A stretch of DNA of 64,000 nucleotides from the NCBI GenBank assembly GCA_907164885.2, contig OU015503.1:125048556-125112555 (forward strand), in the 5' to 3' direction. The notes under the pieces were generated by a model. The model was not told the origin of the DNA. It ran no database searches and saw only the letters and a list, made by a program, of their open reading frames with translations. Positions 42,101 through 54,900 of the stretch are shown here, one piece after another. Within the stretch, counting starts at the first letter, position 1. Every line of letters starts with the position of its first letter. The stretch is from Dolomedes plantarius. Taxonomy: Eukaryota; Arthropoda; Arachnida; Araneae; Dolomedidae. The position numbers were made by a program, and so were the translations under genes.

Positions 42101-45100
42101 ACACATTTCATGGCTAAATATCAGAGAAACTGTCAAGAGAGCAAATAAAATAGAACATTTAAAAAATTTTAAATTTCTTTTACACACACATTTTATCATA
42201 AAAGTTTCATTTCATAGATGCAGAGGCACAAAAAAGTTTTTATTTTATTTATTGGTCACTGCTTCTACGATGTTGAAGAATGAATATTACAAAAGAGTTT
42301 TCAACGATTTTAATTAGAAAAAGAATATGTTTAACTATTTAAACAATTTAAGTCTTGAATATGTAAAAGATGAACATGCTTCTTTATACATAACACCAAA
42401 TAGGCCCATAATTTAAGCTTTTTATTATAACAAAAATTTTTAGAGAAATGAAACAAAATATGAAAAATTTCAAGTTTTGTACATGAGAATAAAATACTGC
42501 AGTCTGCTTGGAACTTTAGGTGCTTAATTACAGAATTTTATTTATAATGAAATACCATATTATCTTTATATTCATGAATGAATTGGAATTAGAATTTGGA
42601 TGAGACAGTTTCACAACAGAATTGTTTAAATTTAAAAAATAATAATTATTATTATTCAAATGCAATTTTTAAAATCATATAACTCTAATTTACATAATTG
42701 TAAATTATAAAGATTTTGAACAAAAGAGTTTTAGTGGGAAAAAATTATTCAAATCAAATAGTTTTTTTAAACATACATGGATTTAAATCAGCCATTTCAG
42801 TCTAATTGAAAAATATTCAATAACTATGGATCAGCATATATTTAAAAATTTATGCCTCCTAACACTTTATTCTGTGAAAAATTCCTTTTCTGAAATAAAC
42901 AAAGAAAACATCTGTGGGTGCTCCAAGACACCAAGACATTATTAACAAAAAATGTCACTTTGTGGGCAATGATTACAGGTGCTGCATATTGATTTTTTAA
43001 AACAGACCATAATATATAGTAAATACAAATCAAGTACTAGCTCTAATACAATTGTTCCAAACCCATAGAAGTCTGTGGACAACTAAGCCAGAAATTGAAC
43101 CATGTGTGGTCCACCCCTACCCCCACCGATTTGAGGGGGGGGGGGGGAACCTTCCGGGGGTATGAAGGTGTAGAATATCCCTCAGGCAAAATGGATACAG
43201 GATTAACATACTCACATTCAAACGTATCATATTCTAATAATAAAATAAGTATGTTAAACTTTTAAGAAAACTTTTTATTCAACACCTGATAGTCATTGGA
43301 TATATTCGGCCCATCTAGTTCAATGAACAATGCTTTCAAAATCCCCATTCATTTGGCAACTTTTTATATGTGGTGCTGGACCACTCCCGAGGCTTTCGCG
43401 GACCACCGGTTGAGAACCACTGCTCTCACATAATCAATAGTTGCATTGATAAACTTTAGGGGGACACTCTTTGAAAAGACTCAGTAGTTGATGATAAAAT
43501 TAAACAGAAATATTGTTTCCTCAGTGAATCCATAGATAGCTGTTTCACTATGTAAGCTAAATAAATTTCCTTCAATTTTATCCGTTTATGCTAAACAGTA
43601 CACAATCACCTCTATACATACACACACATACAGTAAATTAGCCCATATACACTAAGAAATTGTAAGATACAAACTCTTGAAATATGTACCTGATTCATAC
43701 ATAATTTTAGATGGCACAATATTAGTGGGTAAAGTCATTTCAGCTTCATGACTTTTGCTTGAAGTTTCAGTTTTGAAATGGTAAGACTGGGCCATAGGGT
43801 TAATATCTTCTGGCCTACTAACATCAGTAGATTCAATATGAAGACTTTGGGACATTTTATTGAGGAATTCCTCTTTGTGTTGCCTTTGCATATGCAAAAT
43901 TCGGGAAAGTTTTTCATCTTCTTCATCAGTTGACTGAAAGAGAAAATAGTTAACAGAAAAAAGAACCAGAAAGGTAAAATAAAACAAATAATTTCATATA
44001 CCATAACATTTTCCTTAGATATATATAAAAATGTATAACAAATTAGTTTATCAGAACTATCCATATTCTTGGGCAAACTAAAATCTAAACTGATTTTTAT
44101 TTTTCTTAAAAATGTCATAATCAGAAAAACCATAAAAAAAACCACTGATGGGGAAAGTGAGGTTTTAAGTTGTGTTTTTCTACAGCTCTCAGCCAAAACA
44201 GTAATGATTGATGATTCTGGAATACAGTGGAACCTCGCATAACGAGCATAATTCGTTCTAGAATCTTACTCGTAATATGAAACACTCGTTAAGCAAAACA
44301 ATTTTTCCCATATAAATTAATGTAAAATACGACAATGCGTTCCATGCCAAAAAATACTCAAAATTTTTTAGTTGTAATGTTTATTATTTAAATGAAATTA
44401 CTTATACATAAATTCTTAAGGAGCAAAATCATCCATAAGTAGTTTATTATTTACGAATTTATGACCCATATCTAATTTTTTTACTAGAAAGCTATCTAGC
44501 GACATTTGTTTTTCTCGGCCCTTCAAAATTTGCTGAAAATGTGTCATCACACAGTCACTAAATAAATTTATAGCGCGCATAGCCACCGTCTTATGTGGGT
44601 CATGCTTTGTAACTTACAATGCAACAGTTTCCCATGCTTTCACCATTTCTTTTATTGCGCCAGAAGATCGTTTCTTTGCTGTTTCTTCATCCTTCTCCAC
44701 TAACAAATTCTCCTCTACAACTGCTTGCTGTGAAAAACACTGTAATTCTATCAGCTGTTCGGTGGTCAGCTCTTGGTTGTGCTCTTCCACAAGCTCCTCA
44801 ATATCATTGTTACCCTCCAGTCCCATGATATTTGCTTCTCGAACCATCCATGACTACCCTTAAATACTTATTTTTCGGCCGTTGATGATCCTGGTGACGT
44901 GAAGATCCGAGTGACATGAAGAGGGGACTTCCATCCAAGTCACTCGTTATACAAAATGTTGCTCGTTAAGCGAGCCATTTTTTTACGATTTATTTTGCTT
45001 GTTATGTGAAATACTCGTTAAGCGAGGTTCCACTGTATTTATATAAAAATCAGTACAAAAAATTCCCACAACATCACAAACAAAGGTAAGATCCACTGAA

Positions 45101-46656
45101 AAATTCCTAGACAACCCAAAACATTTTTTAAATATTATGTCTCTCACATTTAGTCTATTTTCCAAGACTATTCTCGACTCTCCTGATGTGTACAATCTGT
45201 GGATATAGGAATGTGAACAAAATCCTCAAGATTCAATAGGTCAGCATGGATTTTGCAGTGGACATTATTAAAGCAATCAAATTTAAAAAACACTCTAATG
45301 CTTTTAGAGTGTCTCTTACAAAATTGCAGGATTATAATAAGTAACCGTATTTTGGGATAATTCATAAGGACAAAATGCTTCCAAAAATTGGCATGATGCA
45401 ACAGCCTGCTAAAACCACTTGGCAGAAACCCTAAAAATGAATAGTGAGAACAAAACAATAACAAAAATAAATCCTGATGTGAATTTTAACAGTTCTGCTA
45501 ATTGACTAAATAGTGCTTCATGAGGAACACTATTTTTTAATATAAATTTCTGTTAGTATGTGTTAATATATGCTATCAATTTTAGTGTTGTTTATATATA
45601 AACATAGAATATAAATCATTAGATGCAAAGACAGAATATTAATCCTATTCAGATTATTCATAAGTAAAAAATAGATCATATAATTAATTATTAGATGAAA
45701 ATATTGAACTGAAAATTATTAATTTATAAATTGGTACTAAAAGGTAATAAATATATAGAGATGGTGATCAAAGATACATGAAGCCATATTTAACAATGCG
45801 AATTTTGTTCATATAGGGTTCTTTATCATTATAAAGGTACCTTTTTGGATACATATTAGTCGTCAACAGAGAACAGAACAATTTGCCCTACTATAATCCT
45901 AGAATGATTCTTGTCAAAACATTTCAAGCACCTTTATCCAAAAAAGTAACAGTACGTAAAATTAATAAAAAGGTTTACATACTTGATCAGCTACGACAGG
46001 ACAAACTTGACAAAGGTATTCTATGAGTTCCACATGTTCTCCAGGTTTATAATGCCTTCCTTTTCCTTGACTATAGAGCCATTCAGCTTTTAAACTAAAA
46101 TTGAAAAATGCACTTAAGTACAAATTAGTAGTTTAAAACCAAGTCAAATATATACTAAACTTTTTTTACCTTTCTTTTTGAGAAGCTACTCGTCCATCCA
46201 AAAGACGCAAACCTAAACACCAATTAATCACAAATGGTCGATAATCAAAGGATCTGTATTGACAGTTAATAAAAATTTGACATAAGATTAAAGATATACC
46301 ATTCACAGAACTTTCATTAAACTAAATACAAGATAAGAAAAGGAAATTTCAAATCTAAAACAAACCTTTACCTGCTAGTATTATTGGTGCTAATTGAAGA
46401 ATAAATAAGAAATATCTATTAGAATTTCATGCAAAAATAGACATTATGTGCCTACCAGCAGCCAGACCTATGCCTTGACCCTCAAGATTGGCTCCTAACA
46501 ACGGCAGCTCCAAGGGGGAGGGAGCAGTAGGGGCTATTGCCCCCCCCCAAAAAAAAAGCCCAGCATATTTTTTTTTACATAGCCTAAAATTATACAATCG
46601 TAGACCTAATACTAAATGAGTTTAAATTTAAAATGAGAGGATGTGTTTATTTCTTA

Positions 46657-46723
<67 letters not shown>

Positions 46724-48261
46724 TGCCCTCACCCCCAAATCTCTAGACTGGAGCCACCCCTGGCTCCTAAGCACTAAACCAATAAAAATTCTATAAGGGG
46801 ACAAAATGCCTCAAAATTTTTACAGGGGTAACAATTTTTAGATATTTAGCCTCTAAGAGACAAAACAAATGTTATGAATGATTTGTGGGGCATACTTTTG
46901 ACAAGATGACTATAAATGCATGAAGTACTTCATACACAAGGCTAATAATAATGGAATATGTATCTTCAGTGTAGCAGCCACGGATCTAGATATCATTCTC
47001 ATTGTGAACTTTTCCATATGGCACAGCCTACAAGTATGCAGGAATGATCAGAATTCCAAAAGCACAAGAACAACCCAGAACAGCCCTAAATTCTTACAAG
47101 TGACTGCCAATTTCTAGCCAATCCACCAGATAATGGAGAGAACCAAGTATTTTTTCTGATTAGGGTCTGTGGTGTTATTCCCTATATGGCATGGGGACAA
47201 TGAGGTAGTGCAAAAATGAGTCGTTTCTTTACAACACGAACATAAATTTATTTACAGCTTTATACAGTTTCAGACTTAACATAAAAATTACAGAAAACTC
47301 TGAGCATGAGGTGGGTAAGCCTACAGCAACTTACCAGACTCCTGCTCCTACTAATACACTCGATTCCAGTTACAAAATAATTAATTCGCCAGAGATGAGA
47401 CAAGCCTGCTATATCTCGCCAGACCTCCTAACGCTACCAGATATGCTCTCTCTCTGCTCTATTCTAATTAAAGAATAATTAAATCACCAGAGGTGAGATG
47501 AGCCTGCATATATCTTGCCAGACCTCCGATCCTTACCAGAGACCCTCTCTCTCTCTGACTGACTGCCCGACGATCCCCACCCCACCCCTTGGGTTTCCCC
47601 CCCCCCTGATTGGTTGGGGGGGGGGAATAACGGGGTACATCATTTGCACTTTAGATAACACTGCTTCTCAAACATTACACTACAGGGTCCATCTCTGTGA
47701 AAACTACCTTTCTAGCATGTTATATGTATGAATATATAGAGTTACAGGCCACTGAATTACAAGTGAACAAAGTCTGTGATAGCTTCATTATAATTAAAAG
47801 CCATTAACACTAGAGGTAAGATGGGCAGAGCCCAAGGCCACCATGGGCTTAACGTAAACCCATGGGCTTAGAGTTTACCTAATGGGCCATTAGGTAAACT
47901 CTAACAGCAGAGTTCAGAAAATAGAATAGACTCAATTCAAAATACATTTATATAAAAAAAAAAATTGTATCCTGGTATTTTAGAATTCCTCTAAATTTAC
48001 CTTAAACACAATTCTTTGTTTTTTTCATATTGTTTTAACTTTTTCTTTAATGTATCCCAAGAATATGGGTCCAAGAATGAATGAATGAATATATATATAT
48101 ATGTACACAGTGGAATCTCGATCAATTGTTCCCCAAATCATTATTTTCCCATATGTGTCGTTTATTTCATCCAGTTCCAATATCATATTGCATGTTCTTG
48201 CATATTTTTCTGCATTTATCAATCAGTCCAATCGGTCCTGAAAAATGATCTATCGAGATTC

Positions 48262-48323
<62 letters not shown>

Positions 48324-48463
48324 GGCTAGATTTGAGGCAGATCATGCCAGAATGGCTTTCCGGTACCTTTCTTTAGGTACCTCTATTTATCAATAATTTG
48401 GAATACCCCCCACACACCCCGGAAGGTTACCGTTCCGGCGCCTCTATTTCTAGAAATCTAGCA

Positions 48464-48504
<41 letters not shown>

Positions 48505-48514
48505 TTATATAATA

Positions 48515-48546
<32 letters not shown>

Positions 48547-51500
48547 AATAACCCCCCTTAATGGCCATTCTTACAAAGGGGGTATGAAATTGTCTGTTCT
48601 AAAGAGGGAATCAGAAAAATGGGCCGCATAAGCTAAAGGTTAAAATGCTGTAATGTTTTTACATATACAAACTACAAAGAAATTACTTCAAACGGGGCTC
48701 GCTCAAATTTAAAATTATTTAAGCTCAGGGATATTTGACTGAGGGATTTCTGGGCTCGAGCAAACTCAGATATTGTAAACTGATCCCCAACTCACCTCTC
48801 ACCCATAAAGAGTATAAGAAAGTCAACACCATACAACTGTCAAAAAATGTATACTAAAATTGCACACGTGATTTTCAGCAGGACTTATATAAGCCAATGA
48901 ATAAGTTTCATGAACACATCCTTAATTTTAAAAATATTCACAACATTTATTTGTATAATTTCGAAGTTGAGCTGAAAAATAAATCAATATTATAAAAAGC
49001 TCCTAAAAAGAAGTTGAAAATATGCCGCTAGAATTCTTGATTTGTATGATATTTTTACTTGATAAGGGCTTCATGTAAGATTTATTTCAAATTTTCACAA
49101 CAGGGGGAAAATTAATAATTTTAACCCTCAAACCGGCCCATGAATTTGTTGCTACTATCAGGACTATCAGTCTAATTGACCGCCAAGCCTAAAAAGCTGT
49201 TATCTTTGCATTATTACGATGGAACTGCATGTTGATATTGTGCACAGGGTTGTTTGGTTTATATTAGTGATGAACAGTGAGGGAAAAAATCATCTACACT
49301 TATTTATTCAATTTATTTAATTTATTTTGATCTGGTATCTGCATCATCAAATCGTAGGGCTCTAAGTAGCATCGCTCTGTGAAATGTAGCAATGTCATAC
49401 ATTCCTTAGAGTTCAATGCTTGCCTAACAATATCAGGTAGAGCCTTTGCTGGTGGTGGTGAAACTACAGGGCAACTAAGATGATTATATATATACTATTA
49501 CACTTAGGAATTATTTTGCATGAAGACAAACTCTTGGGAACTCAAAAGAGTTTTATTAAATAGTCCTAAGGTATAATATATACAAACAATAATATTTATA
49601 ATACATTGAACTGCCGTGAGCATGATACGGTGTAATAGGTTATAAGTAGGGATACGCAATTTTCATATTTACGAAATAGATGCGAATAAATGCAAAATTT
49701 GCCAATATGAGCGAATAAATGCGAAAATTATCATTCGAAATTAATGTTATCATTCGAAAAAAGCGTACTTACCAAACTCACTTTTGAAATTTCCCGTGCT
49801 GATCGCCATAGTATCTTAATGTAACTGAATGGGGAGTTCGTAATTTTTTCGACTTATTATTTTACTCACTAATAATTCCAGGAAGTTCGTGAAATTTGTT
49901 TCTAATTAATGAGCAACTGATGAGGATTCTTCCGCCACCAATTTTGAATTCCTGAGAACTGTCTTTCTATTTTTTTAAGCACTTTTCTTCTATGAAATTT
50001 AATATTTACATTCGGCCATGTTGCCAAAATGAAAAATTATTAGTTGAAATGAGTCATTTAATAATTGAAATCCAGAAATAATTTTAAAGCACCAGAAATA
50101 ATTTTAGTTTTAGGAAATGAGAAGTTAAAACCTTTAGAATTTTTTTCTAATTGAATGAGCTTCTTTTTTTGTTTAAAAAGAAAAATTTGAAAGAATTATT
50201 TCAAAAGCCAAAAACCAAAATTTGTAAAAGGGAATTTTAAATCATTATTTCATTTTTTAAAAATTCCAATGTATTTTTAAAAGTGATTAAACAGTTTTCA
50301 ATCTTTAAGAAATAAAACCATTTCATTTTAAATCGAAAATGCAACACATCGGGTTGCCACTCAGCTAGTACATATATATATACATACATATATATATATA
50401 TATACATAAATATATATATAAATAAATATATATATATATACATATATACGAATAAATGCAAAATTTATGTACCCCTAGTTGTAAGGTATATAGATACTAA
50501 TGTTTTATGGTAGTAAAGTATTCTAAACTAAAGGGTGTTTACTGTATTTAATTTTAAAATTCCATGTATAAGCCGTACTCCATTTTTACCAAGCTATTTT
50601 ATGGAATAAAAGTGCGGCTTATAGATGCGTAAATATGGTACATGAATTTCACTTACTCCAACATAAATAACATATTAAAAGTATACTTTGCAGTATGAAA
50701 GGATACGGTAAAGACAGCTCATCTGAAGACAAGCAAGGATTTCCAGATATTGTCAATTGTTCTAAATTTAATAATTTCACTAAATATGAAATCTAAATGA
50801 AATAAACAATAAAAGAGAATGAAATATGACCCTTAAATACAGAGAACTAAAAATTAAAATGGCATCAAAAGATAGTATTTTCAGCCTACGACAAAACAAA
50901 GAAAAATGAGTAATCAAAAATGTATATTATAAAAAAATTAATTTAAATATAAACTTAAACACAGCAAAAAAACTACAGACCAGAGAAAAAAAAATTAACA
51001 TAGGAATAAATAATGACTATTACCATCTAAATTATTTAAATTTTAATAATTGTAAGTTAATTAACTGAAAGAGTGAAATAATCTCTTAAGATTTATATAT
51101 GTAACTATCAGTTCTGTTTTTTAACATCTGATTTCCTTCATTTCAACTCTAGCTAAGCAATTTTATAAAACTTTGTTTTAATTTCAAGTATAATAGCTAA
51201 ATTTTTCACCTATTATTATGCTGTATAAATTCTTATGAGTTTAACTTTTATATAAATGCATAAATTGACAATTTTTTATCTATGCAAAACATATGTAAAA
51301 ATAAAGATGAATTTGTATTTTGTTTAAATATGCTTAGTTAACTTTTCCATTAAAATTTGAATCTGATGGTTATACTCATGTTCTATTGATACACATACTC
51401 ACCTATTGTCTGCAAGCAAATTTTAAGACATTTTACGGGTCCTTAGAAATGAAATGAAACTTTTATGTATATTTTAAAACTCTGTATAAAAAGATGTTTT

Positions 51501-51858
51501 CATTTATGATGGCAGTAACATGATGAATGACACAAAAGAACAGTCAATAGAATATTTCCAGTATTCAGATCATCATAACATCAATATACTGCCCTTTTTT
51601 AATAAACAGTTTTAGTAATTGATAAAATAGGTAAAAACTGTTTAAGATGAATTTTTAATGCACTGATTATTTTTATTATTTTTATGTGACTTTTTAAGTT
51701 AACTAAAATCAAGTAACTGAATAAGACAAATTTCACTAGAAAAGACTGCAATGATTTGAAAATTTCGAGTAGATCATGCACAGTTAATTTCAGTTTTATT
51801 TCTTTTTTCTTTGGGGGAGAGATCTGTTATTGCCTTAATGGGAGGGGTTTTTTTTCTT

Positions 51859-51904
<46 letters not shown>

Positions 51905-54900
51905 ACACTGTAGCTAATTTTATGCTAAAAATTCAATTACACAATTTTTATCAATAGCTACAAAATTTGATTTTCTCATTTTTAATATTAATATCTATGT
52001 AAACTTTAACTTAATATGCACAGAAAGTATCCTGTATATATTACCATAAAATCTCGAATATAATACGCAAATTTTTTCACATTTTAGACCGCAAAAGTGA
52101 GGGTGCGTATAATACTTGCATACAAAAATAAATGTAGTTTTAAACATTGGATAATGAACGTACAGCAGCTGTAAGACATTGCCGCAACACAGGTGCATGC
52201 GTATCTGCACTCTGTGATTCATCCACCCGTTTACTAAGCAGGTATTCCTTTTAAACAAACGGAACTCGCAGTTCGTATCGTCAAATGAGGATGATGGCAA
52301 TATATAGTATGCCAGCAACAATAATTATGACATGGACGCAACAATAGATGAACTGTATTCTAGTGAAAGTGATTTAGACTGATAATTTGACAGTATTGTT
52401 TGTTTTGAATTAACAATTTAAGATTTTTTCTACAGAATTTGACGTTTTCGTTTCTTTTTATTACAAATTTTATTTATGTTAATAAATATTTGTGCAATTT
52501 TTTAATAAAATATTGAAAAGTTATGAGCATGTATTATAGTCGCATTTTAATTTTTTCCGAAAATTTCGTGCAAAGTCTAGCATGTGTATTATACTTGGGT
52601 GCATATTATAGTCGAGATTTTACGGTAATTGCTAATTCCTAAAATATTAGATATAAGTATAAATAAGCTTGGTCAATAAAGCTTATTTATACTTATATCT
52701 AATATTTTAGGAGTAATACTATTAATTATTAAAATATAAAACTATTTCAAGTTATTAAATCTTACTTCATTCAAATCTGCTATACAGTTATCAGCAAGGG
52801 AAAGAGTACAGATGCCAGATGGAATATATGTAGATGCCCGATTTAATGTTGAAATTTTGTTGCCATTAAGATGGAAAGTCTGAAATTGAAATTAGTTTAC
52901 AAAAGATGGTATGAAATATCATGTATACATTGTTAATATTAATCAATATATGAATGATAATATTTTATAATCAAAAGTTCTAACATATGTTTTGAACACA
53001 GCTTCGAAGTAAAACATTATTTGCTCCACACATGTAGTTTACCCTCGTTATCACTATATTTTCCTCTTTATAAAACATCGCAATATACCTAAGGCCAATT
53101 TGCTACAAGAAAAGGATGTTTTCCATGAAAGTTTTTGAAATTAAAAATCCAATATATAATCATAATATAACCTAGAAAAAAAATCTACATTGTTAAATAT
53201 CCCTAGTAAAATTATTTAATTTTCTAAGCGAATTTTCCATGACAGCTTGCAATAAATTTCCCTACTTTTTTCCAAAAAATTAGATGATTTCAAATTATAA
53301 AACATGAAATTAACATTTTAAAATCTTCGATGATCATCAAATATGATTTATATTACTGAAAGGGAAACAAACATATTAAAGATGTTTTCTATGTATCTAT
53401 ATATATCCAGTGATAGGTCACAAAAGCTTTAACAGGAAGATTTTTTATTCATTCACTCAAATTCAAATATTGCTTTTAGAATAAAAGAGAAAATTACAAT
53501 CAATTATCCTAAGAATATTCTCATAAAATGCTTACACACAAAGGGAAGGTATGTGCCCCCCCCCCCCCTGAACTTAACTTGAAATAAATTAAAATGTTAA
53601 TAGAAGTTCAGTTAAAATCGGAAAACTGTAGAAAACTTTTAAGAAAATTGGTTTTTTCCCACTTTTTCAAACTGTAAAACTGAAGATTCCAATTAAATCT
53701 TTAGCCTTAACATAGTTTTTAACAATGATAATATAATCCATAACAAAAATTTGATGCTATATGTTTTTTTCTCAGTTTATTTATATTATATTTATTGTTA
53801 TCATTTGTATAACTTTTGAATACTACTTAAACTTCAATTTCAAAAAAATCCTAAAATTTCATATTTTAAGGACTGTCTGGCAGTCAATATGCTGAGGAGG
53901 GCCCAAACTGAATTCAATTTGTGGCCTCCCAAAAGTTAGAGGTCCGCTACACCTATGCTAACACAACTTAAACATAAAATCTTTTACAAGAAAAATATAT
54001 AGATTAAGACATGTAAAATTTCTTGAAAGGACCTAAAACATACAAAATGGTGAACCTACCCCACAGATAGATGTCTTTCCTCCAGTTCATTTTAGGGTAG
54101 AGCCTCGTATCAATATTACATGCAAGAAAACCCTGGAAACCTAGTACAAGTAGCCCCATGAAAACTGCATTATTTGATGTTACAAATATAAATTTTGGCA
54201 AAATTACAGGTCAACCTGATCAAGAGCAATGATAATTAATTTCTCTACAGGTTGCAAATTTCATGATTTTAGCTCAATTTATTTAATGATATAAGGACAA
54301 GGACATTTACAGGTAGACAGAACAGCTGAATATATTTACATTTCTTATGACCTAAAATACCATTAAAAAAAAAAAAGAAAAATCCCTCAATTTTTTATTT
54401 TTACCGATTGTCACAACTTCCACATTATTATAAAAAAGTAAAATGAACTGTATTACAATCAACTACTCTCCTAGAAAAATATTTACTGGAGAGAAAGCAT
54501 TATAACTTATCCTAAATTTATAATACATTAACAAATATACAACTGATTGCATAAACCAAAATTTAATTTTTAAGCAAAATTAATCTTTTTTTAAATATAA
54601 AATACAGCAAAATACAAATGAAACTTACCTTGAGTTTTACTAAACTTGATATATCACTTAAATTACATATATTATTTCTGGACAGATCAAGATGTACTAA
54701 TGCACTTGAATATTGTAAATTTTGAATACTCTGGAAAAATATAAGAGTTAAAAATAAGAATAAAAAGTAGCTCAGCATAAATAAGACACACAAATACAGT
54801 ACAACTTCCCAAATTCGGAATCGTTCAGGATACAGCAATTCCGGATTTGAAAGGTTTTTAAATAACACTACAAAATTTTAGGAGAAATAATAAACACACT

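Noticed and set aside
47168..47745. Minus-strand LTR (TGTGGTG ... GTTACA)
   Set aside because: Ends share only TGT/ACA, no flanking duplication and no internal element.
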